Source of the DNA: an uncultured Erysipelotrichales bacterium
GTDB taxonomy: Bacteria > Bacillota_I > Bacilli_A > Erysipelotrichales > Coprobacillaceae
NCBI GenBank assembly: GCA_910579135.1
Contig: CAJTTM010000002.1
Location: forward strand, 1 to 64,000
Reading direction: 5' to 3'
Length of the DNA stretch: 64,000 nt
Position numbers and translations under genes: made by a program
Shown here: in pieces, positions 52,352-62,273 of the stretch
How positions within the stretch are numbered: the stretch's first letter is position 1
How the letters are laid out: every line of letters begins with the position of its first letter
The notes under the pieces: model-generated
The model's database searches: none
Told to the model about the DNA's origin: nothing
Seen by the model: only the letters and a program-made list of their open reading frames with translations

Positions 52352-53134
52352 ATGGGAAAGTTATATACCAAAAATGATTTATCAAAATTAATGAATATCC
52401 CCTATAAAGCATTACGTGGATATGAAGATAAAGAATTAATATCACCTACCTATATTAATAAACAAAATGGGTATAAATATTATGATGAAAATCAAATTTT
52501 TATTATTGATATGATCCGTTATTCTAATCAAAATTTAGATATCTCTCTTAATGAAATCAAAGAATTAATAGGACAAAAAAACAATTCAAAAGATATTAAA
52601 CAACATCTTATAAATAAAAAAGAAGAAGCTAAAGCTATTATTAAAAAATATCAAAAAATTGTAGAGAATATAGAACGTTCACTATCAATATCTATTAAAA
52701 ACGAAGAATTATTAAAACCTTATATAACTCAAGAAAATGGAAACTTTTATTACTTTCTTGTTGATAAACCTTATGATTTTGCAACATCTAAAAAAACGGT
52801 TATGAAAGTCTGTCAACAAATCAATAATAATACCTTACCAACAGTCCTAAAAAAAGAAACCCATTATCATAAAATGGGTATATTTTTAAACAACGATGAA
52901 CTTCTAACAACTCAAAATATGATGTGTGATCAAATAGATGGGAATTTTATTTGCTTAAAATATTATGACTATGAAAAAAATACCGAAAAAGCTATGAACA
53001 TCATTAAAGACTATGCAAAGAAAAATCATTTAAACATAGATGAAAATAAACACTACTATTTCTTTCAAGCTCTTGATATATCTACAGTTACATTTCAAGA
53101 CTTTCTTATTGAAATAAAAATAAAAATATCATAA
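52352..53134 (+). CDS. MerR-family regulator with effector-binding domain
   Basis: 260 residues: MerR helix-turn-helix (LYTKNDLSKLMNIPYKALRGYEDKELI, about 4-30), dimerising coiled coil (about 80-120), and a C-terminal domain of about 140 residues with the GyrI/BmrR-like look, suggesting a small-molecule ligand. Divergent from the zinc dehydrogenase, whose promoter carries its likely operator. Its end overlaps the converging phosphoesterase gene by 6 bases. Confidence 0.9.
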   Translation: MGKLYTKNDLSKLMNIPYKALRGYEDKELISPTYINKQNGYKYYDENQIFIIDMIRYSNQNLDISLNEIKELIGQKNNSKDIKQHLINKKEEAKAIIKKYQKIVENIERSLSISIKNEELLKPYITQENGNFYYFLVDKPYDFATSKKTVMKVCQQINNNTLPTVLKKETHYHKMGIFLNNDELLTTQNMMCDQIDGNFICLKYYDYEKNTEKAMNIIKDYAKKNHLNIDENKHYYFFQALDISTVTFQDFLIEIKIKIS

Positions 53135-53641
53135 ACCAAAAAAACGAATAATATCAGTTAATGAAACTGGTTGAAAATCATTTGCATCAACACCTACATC
53201 ATATCTTTTTATACCTTTTTCAAGCATAGAAAGATTATATTCATAGGTATTATGTTGATGTCCGTGAAGATGTATACCACTGCGATACTTATAAGGCCAT
53301 TCTAATAAAGGATAATGCATTAATGAAATTTTTAATCCTTCATGCTTAATGACTTTAAAATCACATACTTCTTCAAACAATGATTCATCATATCTCTTAT
53401 CGTGATTTCCTCTAATTAAAATCTTTCTTCCGTTTAACTTCTTGATTAATTCATTTAATTTTGTTATAGGTATCCTATGAGCAATATCTCCTAAAATATA
53501 AATGATATCATTTTTATGAACTAAGCGATTCCAATTACTAATAATAGTCTTATTCATTTCATCAACATTATGAAATGGTCTATTACACATATGAATAATA
53601 GCATGATGACCTAAATGTAAATCAGATGTAAAATAAATCAT
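53129..53641 (-). CDS. Calcineurin-type metallophosphoesterase
   Basis: 170 residues, cytosolic, minimal phosphoesterase of YfcE-like size. Metal motifs: MIYFTSDLHLGHHAI (D,H), YILGDIAHR (D), ILIRGNHDKRYD (N,H), LMHYPLLEW, and IHLHGHQHN. The start at 53641 has GAGGAGG upstream; the open frame to 53734 lies across the upstream terminator and is rejected. Substrate unknown. Confidence 0.88.
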   Translation of the reverse strand: MIYFTSDLHLGHHAIIHMCNRPFHNVDEMNKTIISNWNRLVHKNDIIYILGDIAHRIPITKLNELIKKLNGRKILIRGNHDKRYDESLFEEVCDFKVIKHEGLKISLMHYPLLEWPYKYRSGIHLHGHQHNTYEYNLSMLEKGIKRYDVGVDANDFQPVSLTDIIRFFGL

Positions 53642-53665
53642 TATTATCCCTCCTCTTACAAAAAA

Positions 53666-53683
53666 AGAAGCCCTCAGGCTTCT
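53666..53683 (-). terminator. Terminator after the purine permease
   Basis: AGAAGCC (53666-53672) / GGCTTCT (53677-53683), then TTTTTTT on the minus strand. Confidence 0.85.
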
Positions 53684-53688
53684 CATCG

Positions 53689-55011
53689 TTAAATTAATGC
53701 AAAATAAGCAATGAAGACTAAATCTAAAATCCAAATAATATTACTTACTTCTTTACCCTTACCAGTTGCGACCATAGCAACACCATAAGTAATAAATCCT
53801 AAAGCAATACCATTAGAAATAGAGTAAGTTAAAATCATTGCAATAATTGTTACAAAGCCAGAAGCTGTGAAAACAAAATCATTCCAATCAACCCCACCTA
53901 ATTGTTGAGCCATTAAAATACCAACAACAATTAAAGCAGGAGCAGTAACAGCATTAGTAGCAGTAGATAGTACAATTGGTGAAATTAAGATAGATAAGAA
54001 GAATAAAACTCCTGTAGTACATGAAGTTAATCCAGTTCTACCACCAACTTCTACACCACTTGATGATTCAACGAAACTTGTAACAGTTGAAGTTCCTAAT
54101 ATGGCACCAAATACTGTACCAATTGCATCAGATAATAATGCTTTTTCAGCATTAACTAATTCACCTTTTTCATTAACTAATCCACATCTATTTCCAATCG
54201 CAACTAATGTTCCAGCTGTATCAAAGAAATCAACAAATAAGAATGAAAATACAACAATAAAACAATTAAATGGATCTTTAAATAAATCACTAAATCCTTG
54301 AGCAAATGCTCCAAATGTCACCATTGAAAAATCAGTTGTAATAAATTTATCTGGTAAAGCAGGCATACCTTCCATACCACAAGCACCACAAATTAATCCA
54401 ACAACAGCAGTGATGATCATCCCCACAAACACACCAGCTGGTACTTTTTTTGCAACTAATGCAATAGTCACAATAATACCAAAGATAGCTAATAAAACTG
54501 TAGGTTGTGTTAAATCACCTAAAGCAACAGCTGTAGATTCACTTGAAACAATAATACCAGCATTCTTTAAAGCCACAAAAGCAACAAAGAATCCAATACC
54601 AGCACCAATAGCTAATTTTAATTGTTGTGGAATCGCATTAATAATCATTTTTCTTACACCAGTTACTGAAACAACTAAGAAAATGATACCTGAAATAAAT
54701 ACAGAAGCCAAAGCAGCTTGCCAAGTATGTCCCATTCCTAAAACAACTGTGTAAGTAAATAAAGCATTAACTCCCATTCCTGGTGCTAAAGCAACTGGAT
54801 AATTAGCAACAACACCCATGATAATAGAAGCAACCCCCGCAGAAATAGCAGTTGCCATGAAAACAGAATGAGCATCCATTCCAGATTCACCTAAGATTGC
54901 CGGGTTAACTGCAAGGATATAAGCCATTGCTAAAAATGTAGTTAAACCAGCAATAATTTCTGTTTTAACGTCAGTCTTTTTTTCGCTTAATTTAAAAATT
55001 TTCTCTAACAT
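53689..55011 (-). CDS. NCS2-family purine permease (PbuG/AdeQ-like)
   Basis: Proton-coupled importer, probably of guanine/hypoxanthine or adenine. 440 residues with about 12 to 14 membrane segments; family motifs IIAGLTTFLAMAYILAVNPAIL, the substrate region PGMGVNALF, VDFFDTAGTLVAIGNRCGL, and STVTSFVESSSGVEVGGRTG. Start at 55011 chosen for spacing from GAGAGG; the longer frame to 55071 has no good site. No purine riboswitch is visible in the short leader. Confidence 0.92.
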   Translation of the reverse strand: MLEKIFKLSEKKTDVKTEIIAGLTTFLAMAYILAVNPAILGESGMDAHSVFMATAISAGVASIIMGVVANYPVALAPGMGVNALFTYTVVLGMGHTWQAALASVFISGIIFLVVSVTGVRKMIINAIPQQLKLAIGAGIGFFVAFVALKNAGIIVSSESTAVALGDLTQPTVLLAIFGIIVTIALVAKKVPAGVFVGMIITAVVGLICGACGMEGMPALPDKFITTDFSMVTFGAFAQGFSDLFKDPFNCFIVVFSFLFVDFFDTAGTLVAIGNRCGLVNEKGELVNAEKALLSDAIGTVFGAILGTSTVTSFVESSSGVEVGGRTGLTSCTTGVLFFLSILISPIVLSTATNAVTAPALIVVGILMAQQLGGVDWNDFVFTASGFVTIIAMILTYSISNGIALGFITYGVAMVATGKGKEVSNIIWILDLVFIAYFALI

Positions 55012-55103
55012 TTTCTCCATCCTCTCTTTAAAAACAGAACTTATTTTACACTCTTTTTTATAATTTGACAAGAAAAATGTCGATTATATGATATTTTTTA
55101 AAA

Positions 55104-55135
55104 AAAAGACATGATTTTTTTAAATCATATCTTTT
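55104..55135 (-). terminator. Terminator of the GH1 operon
   Basis: AAAAGACATGATTT (55104-55117) / AAATCATATCTTTT (55122-55135), one mismatch, T-rich loop and a T-run on the minus strand. It ends the long sugar operon that enters from the right edge. Confidence 0.7.
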
Positions 55136-55141
55136 CATTTA

Positions 55142-56596
55142 TTAATCTAAATCTTGACCATCTGATTCGATAACTTTCTTGTACCAATAGAACGAATCTT
55201 TCTTAAGTCTGTGTAAATCTCCTTCACCTTTATCATTCATATCAACATAAATAAATCCATACCTCTTATCCATTTGTCCAGTTGTAAAAGAAACCAAATC
55301 AATAGGACCCCATGTTGTATATCCAAAGATATCTATTCCTTCTTCTCTTGCTTTCATTAAACTCTTAATATGTTCTCTTAAATAATCAATTCTATAATCA
55401 TCATGAATACTTCCATCTTCTTCAACTGTATCAAATGCTCCTAAACCATTCTCAACATCAAAAATAGGAATTTGATATCTATCATATAAAAAATGTAAGA
55501 AATATTCATATCCTACTGGATCAATTTGCCATCCCCAATCACTTGCCTTAACATAAGGATTTTTAAGATTTTCTGAAGTTCCTGCACCACCTAATGATTC
55601 ACCTTCATTTTTATGTGTAGTGACAACATTTGATGAATAATATGAATAAGCTAAGAAATCAGCCTTTCCTTCCATTAAATCTTTTTTATCTTCTTCAGTA
55701 ATTTCTAATGTTACATTATTTTCTTTCCACATTCTTTTTGCATAATTTGGATAATAACCTCTAATCATTGTATCAGCACAATATCCAAATTTTTCTTGAA
55801 ATGCCTTATAGTTTGCTAAAACATCTTCTGGATCACATGTATAAGGATAGCTACAATAACCTGCAACCATTGTTCCCACTTTAATTTCAGGATCAATTTC
55901 ATGAGCAACTTTAACTGCTCTAGCAGCAGCTATCATTTGATGATGAAGTTCAGTTAACGAAACTTGTTTTCCCTCTTTCCCTTCAAAATGAAGTAAAATA
56001 TTAATTTCATTAAATGTTAACCACTTATCAACTAAATCCTTATATTCACTAAAACATACTCTAGCAAATTCTACAAATTGATGAATTATTTCTCTATTAG
56101 ACCATCCACCATATGTTTCCTCTAAATAGACAGGTTCATCATATTTATATAATGTAATAACAGGATCCATTCCATATTTTCTACATTCTTTAAATAAATT
56201 TCTATAAAATTCAACACCAGCTTGATTCACTCCACCTTCTACTCCATGAGGATAGATTCTAGCCCATGATACAGTTGTATTAAATGTTGTAAATCCCATT
56301 TCTGCCATTAAAGCAATATCTTCTTTATAACGATGATAAAAATCAATACCAACATGATTTGTATATCTAACATCATCAAATAAAACATATTTAGCTCCTT
56401 TTGGTAAATGATCAAATTGTCTCATTTTACCTCTAGTTCCATCTTCATTTAAATAATGAATAAAACGTCTATCCTTTGTTGTACCAGGATCTCCAAAATC
56501 AACTTGAACAGGACTCTTACCATCCTCATCCCATGCACCTTCACATTGAGCAGCACTTATACTACCACCCCATAAAAACTTATCTGGGAAACTCAT
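55142..56596 (-). CDS. GH1 6-phospho-beta-glucosidase (copy 1)
   Basis: Hydrolyses phosphorylated beta-glucosides. 484 residues, TIM barrel: FLWGGSISAAQCEGAWDEDGKSP start, acid/base Glu in LTFNEIN, nucleophile Glu in FDVENGLGAFD, and the 6-phosphate-binding end (S-x-TGQMDKRYGFIYVD and KKDSFYWYKKVI). The usual N-E-P is N-E-I here. Last gene of the operon; very similar to the two other GH1 proteins, so they are probably duplicates with different preferences. Confidence 0.92.
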   Translation of the reverse strand: MSFPDKFLWGGSISAAQCEGAWDEDGKSPVQVDFGDPGTTKDRRFIHYLNEDGTRGKMRQFDHLPKGAKYVLFDDVRYTNHVGIDFYHRYKEDIALMAEMGFTTFNTTVSWARIYPHGVEGGVNQAGVEFYRNLFKECRKYGMDPVITLYKYDEPVYLEETYGGWSNREIIHQFVEFARVCFSEYKDLVDKWLTFNEINILLHFEGKEGKQVSLTELHHQMIAAARAVKVAHEIDPEIKVGTMVAGYCSYPYTCDPEDVLANYKAFQEKFGYCADTMIRGYYPNYAKRMWKENNVTLEITEEDKKDLMEGKADFLAYSYYSSNVVTTHKNEGESLGGAGTSENLKNPYVKASDWGWQIDPVGYEYFLHFLYDRYQIPIFDVENGLGAFDTVEEDGSIHDDYRIDYLREHIKSLMKAREEGIDIFGYTTWGPIDLVSFTTGQMDKRYGFIYVDMNDKGEGDLHRLKKDSFYWYKKVIESDGQDLD

Positions 56597-56598
56597 AC

Positions 56599-57237
56599 TT
56601 ATTCCTCCTCTACTTTCCTTATTTTAATCATTTTCCCTTTTAAACCTGGATAATCTCCTAAAGAAACTTTTTCAATATTCTCTTTATGAGCTATAAACCA
56701 TTTATTACATTTTTTCAAAATACCAATTCTTTCACATGATTCACCAGTTCCTTTTAATAATAAACAAATTGTTTTAAATCTATTTTTAACAGTAATTGGT
56801 GTATAATGCAATGTCGTTGCATATAATTCTATAGTCGTTCCTTTAGGAACATAAAACAACTCACATTGATTGATATCATACTCATAATCATTCATATCTT
56901 GACGTTTTCCAACAACCAAAATATAATCAGTAATCGCAACTATTGTTTCACTACATTGATGGTATTCCAAACCATTTAAAACATCATTTTCACCAGTAAC
57001 AATTCCTGCCATCACATCTAAATACCCATAGATATCTTTCATTAATTCTTGTATACATGATAGATTCTCTAAATCACTTATACTCATATCATATGCTTTT
57101 ATATTTTGATATTTTTCGGCATATTCAATAGCCTCTTTCATATCTATATGAATAATTTGACCATAATCTTTAAACGTAGAACAATTTAATTCTTGAATCT
57201 GATATTTGGGATTTAATAATCTTATTTTATCTAACAT
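56599..57237 (-). CDS. DUF4867-like (cupin-type) protein
   Basis: 212 residues, cytosolic, unknown function. Central beta-rich core (YHQCSETIVAITDYILVVGK, CELFYVPKGTTIELYATTLHYTP) has the cupin look, with His-Glu pairs that could bind a metal. Members of this family commonly sit in sugar catabolic operons; here it is wedged between two GH1 genes with 1- and 2-base junctions. Confidence 0.7.
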   Translation of the reverse strand: MLDKIRLLNPKYQIQELNCSTFKDYGQIIHIDMKEAIEYAEKYQNIKAYDMSISDLENLSCIQELMKDIYGYLDVMAGIVTGENDVLNGLEYHQCSETIVAITDYILVVGKRQDMNDYEYDINQCELFYVPKGTTIELYATTLHYTPITVKNRFKTICLLLKGTGESCERIGILKKCNKWFIAHKENIEKVSLGDYPGLKGKMIKIRKVEEE

Positions 57238-58706
57238 TAATCTAAATCCTCGCCGTTAGAAGTATAGACTTTCTTACAGTACTCAAATGAATCTTTTTTA
57301 TAACGTTTATATGTTCCATTGCCAAAATCATCAACATCTACATAAATAAATCCATAACGTTTTCTAATTTCACCTGTACTAGCAGAAACTAAATCAATAC
57401 ATCCCCACCAAGTATATCCCATTAAGTCTACACCTTCATCAATACCTTCACTCATTGCTTTGACATGTTCTCTCATATAGTCAATACGATATTGATCGTG
57501 TACTGTTCCATCTTCTTCTAATTTATCAAATGCTCCTAATCCGTTTTCACAGTTCATAATAGGAATTTGATATCTATCATAGATTTCATGCATAAAGAAT
57601 TTTAATCCTTTTGGATCAATTGCCCATCCCCAATCAGACTCTTTTAAATATGGATTTTTCTTTCCCATAAAGTTTAAATTCCCTGTAGACTCTTGTCCAT
57701 CTTTATGTGTTGTAATACAATTTGAAAAATAATAAGAGAATTCAAAGAAATCAACAGTACCTTCTTTTAAAGCCTGTGTATCATCTTTTGTAATATCTAA
57801 TGTAATATTTAACTCTTTCCATAAATGTTTAACATAACTTGGATAATATCCTCTTACAAAAACATCTCCTGCATACCAAAAATTTTTTTTCATTTCTTTT
57901 TGATTAGCAAGTTCATCTTCAGGATCACATGTTAATGCATGAGTGAAAACACCAGCTTGCATACATCCAATTTTTTTATCTGGATAATTATCATGTAAAT
58001 ATTTAACAACTTTTGCACTGGCTACTAATTGATTATGTAATACTTGATATTGACGTTGCACTTCTTCTTGATTATGAGAATCTAAGATAGAGAATTGTGC
58101 TGCATTGATTTCGTTGAATGTTGACCAATAAGTGACTTCTTGAAATTCATCAATTGCTGTTTTACCAAATTCTACAAATTCTTCAATTAAAAATCTATTT
58201 TTCCATCCTCCTAATTCTTCAATATAAAAAGCTGGCATATCATATTTATATAAATGAACCAAGGGTTCAATTCCATATTTTAAACACTCTTTAAAAACAT
58301 TATGATAAAATTTTACACCTTCTGGATTAATTCCTGATTTAATCCCTTTTGGAAAAATTCTTGCCCACGATAATGTCATATTAAAAGCTTTAAACCCCAT
58401 TTCAGCAAACATCGCAATATCTTCTTTATAATGATGATAAAAGTCCGTTGCCTTATGATTTGGATAAAATTCATCTGGATTGATTGCTAATTTAGCTCCT
58501 TTAGGTAAATTACAGTTCTCAATCATTGCTGGTGTTTTACCATATGTTCCATCTGGCATAATATAAGTTGCCATACGTGGTTCTTTAACACTTCCTCCAG
58601 TATGATAATCTGTCATATTAGGTGATTTTCCACCTTCATCCCAACCACCCTCACATTGGTTAGCACTAATATCTCCACCCCATAAAAAATTTTTTGGAAA
58701 ACTCAT
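57237..58706 (-). CDS. GH1 6-phospho-beta-glucosidase (copy 2)
   Basis: 489 residues, same architecture as copy 1: FLWGGDISANQCEGGWDEGGKSP, acid/base STFNEINAAQ, nucleophile MNCENGLGAFD, and SASTGEIRKRYGFIYVD with KKDSFEYCKKVY at the end. It differs from the other copies in the aglycone-side loops (for example NCENG for VENG and a Tyr-rich 200-220 region), suggesting different substrate choice. Coupled by 4-base overlap to the HAD gene upstream. Confidence 0.92.
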   Translation of the reverse strand: MSFPKNFLWGGDISANQCEGGWDEGGKSPNMTDYHTGGSVKEPRMATYIMPDGTYGKTPAMIENCNLPKGAKLAINPDEFYPNHKATDFYHHYKEDIAMFAEMGFKAFNMTLSWARIFPKGIKSGINPEGVKFYHNVFKECLKYGIEPLVHLYKYDMPAFYIEELGGWKNRFLIEEFVEFGKTAIDEFQEVTYWSTFNEINAAQFSILDSHNQEEVQRQYQVLHNQLVASAKVVKYLHDNYPDKKIGCMQAGVFTHALTCDPEDELANQKEMKKNFWYAGDVFVRGYYPSYVKHLWKELNITLDITKDDTQALKEGTVDFFEFSYYFSNCITTHKDGQESTGNLNFMGKKNPYLKESDWGWAIDPKGLKFFMHEIYDRYQIPIMNCENGLGAFDKLEEDGTVHDQYRIDYMREHVKAMSEGIDEGVDLMGYTWWGCIDLVSASTGEIRKRYGFIYVDVDDFGNGTYKRYKKDSFEYCKKVYTSNGEDLD

Positions 58707-59458
58707 TTTTCTACTCCTCCTTCTATAATATCAATTGCTTCATCAATAGAATTCACAACATAATCAACACTCTGCTTTATATCCATAGGTGATTTATGAA
58801 AGGTAAATGATGTATCTACAACATTTAACATAGAAAGATCATTATATGAATCACCTATTCCTGCAATTTCTTTTATATCTAATAATTCTTTTAATTTTAA
58901 GATTGCAGCTCCCTTAGAACAACCTTTTTTAACTATATCAATAGAATTCACATTTTGATAAGCATCAACTTCATTATACTTTTGATTAATTTCTTCTACA
59001 ATTTCTCCAGCACGCTCAACTGTACTATCTACTAAAGATATACTATAAATCTTTTCACTCTTCATATCATCTAAAGAATGAATCTCTATAACATCTTCCT
59101 TATCTTCTTGTGGATTAGAACAATAAAAATATTTTTGTGACAAGGTTTGTACAATTAATTCTGTTTCCTTTTGATATGTCAAATGAATTTCCCTTACAAT
59201 ATCAAAAGGAACTTCCTTTCCATATAATAAATGATAATCCTTATCTAGGATAGCTCCTCCAGTACTTACAATAAAGAAATCAGGTTTTAATATTCCTTTT
59301 AAAGGTTTTAACAAACCTGAAAAGGGTCTTCCTGAACACATTCCAAAAAGATTCCCTTTTTCTTGAAAAGATTTGATCTTCATGATATCCTCATCATGAA
59401 ATCCTTCAATATCTCTAAAATACAAAGTATTATCAAAATCACTTGCTAGTACTTTCAT
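58703..59458 (-). CDS. HAD-superfamily phosphatase, Cof type (copy 1)
   Basis: 251 residues from MKVLASDFDNTLYF; the nucleophile motif DFDNT, SGRPFSGLL, the Cof cap domain and the final GIGDSYNDLSML are all present. Likely a sugar-phosphate phosphatase. The start at 59458 is one base after the stop of the oxidoreductase gene; the longer frame to 59494 would overlap it. Confidence 0.88.
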   Translation of the reverse strand: MKVLASDFDNTLYFRDIEGFHDEDIMKIKSFQEKGNLFGMCSGRPFSGLLKPLKGILKPDFFIVSTGGAILDKDYHLLYGKEVPFDIVREIHLTYQKETELIVQTLSQKYFYCSNPQEDKEDVIEIHSLDDMKSEKIYSISLVDSTVERAGEIVEEINQKYNEVDAYQNVNSIDIVKKGCSKGAAILKLKELLDIKEIAGIGDSYNDLSMLNVVDTSFTFHKSPMDIKQSVDYVVNSIDEAIDIIEGGVEK

Positions 59459-59459
59459 C

Positions 59460-60455
59460 TTATTTCCAATTCTCATCTGCACTAAATACAACACCTGCAG
59501 ATTGTCTTGCTTTAGTTGCTATTTCCATAGCAATCAAACTCTTTTCCATCATTTCTTCTGCTCTTTGATAATCTTTATTTTCTATCATTTTTACAAACTC
59601 TACAAATTCATAAGACATACGATGAGTATCACCTTGTAAATCATACTCCTCACTTGTTCCATCATTTTTAAGTAACTCAAATCCTCTTAAACCATTAGCA
59701 GGAGTTGAAATATGGATACAAGCTTTATCTCCTTGAATATTCGTTGCAATTGGTGCTTTACAATCTTTAGCACCTACACATACTGCTTTAAAACTTCCAT
59801 AATCTAAAGTAATTATTCCTGAAGTATCAATACCTTTTTCAATATTAGCTTGATATTGTACTGTTAATGGTTTCCCAAATAATGCAACCATTAAATGAAT
59901 ATTATAAATATTTAAATCCATTAATGCTCCACCAGATTTAGTATAGTCAAATGCTGGTAATATTTTTCCTTCTTTAAATGCATTATATCTTGAAGAGTAT
60001 TGAGAATAATTAGCTACAACAATTTTAACATTACCAACTTCATTAAGTAATTCTTTAATTTTTAAAGTATTTGGTAAATATTGTGTAGAAATAGCCTCTA
60101 ATAATAATAATTCATTTTCTTTTGCGAGTTTATAAAGTTCTTTTAATTCTTCAACATGAGAAGTAAAAGGTTTTTCACAAATTACATGTTTTCCTGCATT
60201 TAATGCAGCTTTAGTCATTTGATAATGTAAATGATTAGGAACACCTAAATAAATAACTTCTACATCTTCATCCTTTAACATATCTTCATAACATTGATAA
60301 CTTTTCTTAATACCATTTTCACTTGCTAATGTTTGAACAGTTTCATATTCAGCTGGAATAGAAGCAATAGCTTCTAATTCCACACCTTTTACATCATGAA
60401 TAAATCTAAATAAATCATGAACAATCATTCCACATCCTGTAATACCTAATTTCAT
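59460..60455 (-). CDS. Gfo/Idh/MocA-family oxidoreductase (copy 1)
   Basis: 331 residues. N-terminal Rossmann fold (LGITGCGMIVHDLFRF), the EKP motif (VICEKPFTSHVEEL), and a C-terminal beta domain with SKSGGALMDLNIYNIHLM, where Lys/Asp-x-x-x-His positions are expected to bind substrate. NAD(P)-dependent redox of a sugar, inositol or glycoside derivative. One-base overlap with the next oxidoreductase gene. Confidence 0.88.
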   Translation of the reverse strand: MKLGITGCGMIVHDLFRFIHDVKGVELEAIASIPAEYETVQTLASENGIKKSYQCYEDMLKDEDVEVIYLGVPNHLHYQMTKAALNAGKHVICEKPFTSHVEELKELYKLAKENELLLLEAISTQYLPNTLKIKELLNEVGNVKIVVANYSQYSSRYNAFKEGKILPAFDYTKSGGALMDLNIYNIHLMVALFGKPLTVQYQANIEKGIDTSGIITLDYGSFKAVCVGAKDCKAPIATNIQGDKACIHISTPANGLRGFELLKNDGTSEEYDLQGDTHRMSYEFVEFVKMIENKDYQRAEEMMEKSLIAMEIATKARQSAGVVFSADENWK

Positions 60456-61477
60456 TATTTAGCCTCCTTAGCAACCTTAGTTGCTTCTTCAATAATTCTC
60501 AAGACTTCAACAACTTCTTCATCTTTAACAACCTTCTCTCCACCATTAAAGATAACATCATATAAATTATCATAAATAATTCCATAATCTTGAATTTCTG
60601 TAGGTACTTTTGTTGTTATATCTCTTCCTTCATCATCTATATATGATAATGTTCCCCATTTATCTTCTGGAAGCAGATCAAAGCTAATTTCAACAGGTCC
60701 TTCTTTTTGTTTTTGAGCACTTTGATGACCTAATTGAGGCATTAAGAAACTTCCCTTTCTTCCATGAACAATAAAACGTGGATAATCTAATTTTACATAA
60801 TAGCTTGTTTTTACAATAGCTTTCATACAATCATAGAAGAAATCAATATCATAATAATCATCAGAATCACCTGGATTATCAAAACTTCTACAATCATAAA
60901 TAACTCTCTTAGGTACACCAAATTGTCCGATGATTTGATCAATAGGATGAACTGCTAAACCGTATAAAATTCCAAATCCTTTTCTATCTTTGATTGAAGG
61001 ACGATAATAATCATAATGAGATTCAATTTCTAAAATTTCACCTAAAACACCTGATTCAATGACCTTTCTTACTGTTTTCATATCAGCATCAAAACGTCTA
61101 TTTTGATTCGCCATAACAACAACACCTTTTTCTTTGGCATAATCAAATACATCTTTTGCTTCCTTGGCAGTCATTGCAAATGGTTTTTCACATAATACAT
61201 TTTTACCATGATCAATAGCTTGCATTGTATATGAAACATGGAATTGATCAGGAGTATTAACGACGATTAAATTCACTTCTTCATCATTCATTACTTGATC
61301 AATATCAGTTGTAAAAGTAATATCTGGATACCAAGTTTCTCTTTTTTCATCTCCAACCCTATCTTCTTCTCTACGATAAATATATTTTACTTTTATTGTA
61401 TCTTTTCTTCTTTCTACATATGGTAAATGGTAACGACATACACTATTACCAAATCCAATATAAGCAACTACTAACAT
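60455..61477 (-). CDS. Gfo/Idh/MocA-family oxidoreductase (copy 2)
   Basis: 340 residues with VAYIGFGNSVCRYH nucleotide loop, LCEKPFAMTAKEAKDV, and the substrate-side GILYGLAVHPIDQIIG. Divergent from copy 1, so they probably act in sequence or on different substrates, as in pathways that oxidise a glycoside to make a leaving group. GAGGAG lies upstream. It follows the second HAD gene. Confidence 0.88.
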   Translation of the reverse strand: MLVVAYIGFGNSVCRYHLPYVERRKDTIKVKYIYRREEDRVGDEKRETWYPDITFTTDIDQVMNDEEVNLIVVNTPDQFHVSYTMQAIDHGKNVLCEKPFAMTAKEAKDVFDYAKEKGVVVMANQNRRFDADMKTVRKVIESGVLGEILEIESHYDYYRPSIKDRKGFGILYGLAVHPIDQIIGQFGVPKRVIYDCRSFDNPGDSDDYYDIDFFYDCMKAIVKTSYYVKLDYPRFIVHGRKGSFLMPQLGHQSAQKQKEGPVEISFDLLPEDKWGTLSYIDDEGRDITTKVPTEIQDYGIIYDNLYDVIFNGGEKVVKDEEVVEVLRIIEEATKVAKEAK

Positions 61478-61478
61478 T

Positions 61479-62273
61479 TTATATATTCTCCTCTATTATT
61501 TCTTTTATTTTTCTTTGTACACCTTGTTCATCATTAGATAGAACAATTTCACATGCTATATTTTTAATATTTGAAACAGCATTGTCCATAGCATAAGGAT
61601 AGCCTACGTTTTTTAACAACTCATAATCATTCATTTGATCTCCAAAAGCAGCACATTCTTCAAACGATATATTTAATTGATCTTGTAAAAACTTTATTCC
61701 AAAACCTTTATGAATCGTATGATGTTGTATATCCATCCATTCATTACCTGAAGTCATGATTTTTAAATCTTCTGGTAAATACTTTTCTATCTTTGATACA
61801 TATTTTCCAACATTTTGTAAGGGATCATGAATAGAAAACTTAAGAATTTGATCTTGAATATCTTTATAATTATCAACAAACATAAAATTATCATAATGTC
61901 TTTTAATCTCATCTTCATACTTTTTATAACGATTTAAAATATAAGAACGTTTTACTCCACCTATAACAGGCATAATTTGGGGAAATTGTTCTAAAATCTC
62001 TATGATCCTATCAACAAACTCTAAATCCATGGAATAGCTATAAAGTTCTTCTCTTCCTTTTGAAATATATGCTCCATTTTCGGCAATAAAATAAATATCA
62101 TCACTAATAGGCTGAAATTGATTGTATAGATGATAAAACTGATTACCACTTGCAATAACAAATGCGATTTCTTTTTCTTTTATCTTTTTAAAAAGATGGA
62201 AGAAACTTTTATCAAATTCCTTCTTAGAATCTAAAAAAGTTCCATCCATATCTGTTGCAATTAAACGTATCAT
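61479..62273 (-). CDS. HAD-superfamily phosphatase, Cof type (copy 2)
   Basis: 264 residues: DMDGTFLDSKKEF nucleophile motif, ASGNQFYHL, a cap domain at about 85-190, and AFGDQMNDYELL. Sugar-phosphate or flavin phosphatase, exact substrate unknown. It overlaps the GH1 copy-3 stop by one base. Confidence 0.9.
   Translation of the reverse strand: MIRLIATDMDGTFLDSKKEFDKSFFHLFKKIKEKEIAFVIASGNQFYHLYNQFQPISDDIYFIAENGAYISKGREELYSYSMDLEFVDRIIEILEQFPQIMPVIGGVKRSYILNRYKKYEDEIKRHYDNFMFVDNYKDIQDQILKFSIHDPLQNVGKYVSKIEKYLPEDLKIMTSGNEWMDIQHHTIHKGFGIKFLQDQLNISFEECAAFGDQMNDYELLKNVGYPYAMDNAVSNIKNIACEIVLSNDEQGVQRKIKEIIEENI

Noticed and set aside
54101..54754. Two plus-strand open frames opposite the purine permease
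   Set aside because: Shadows of the permease, with repetitive Ile/Thr/Pro/Ala content and no start signals.
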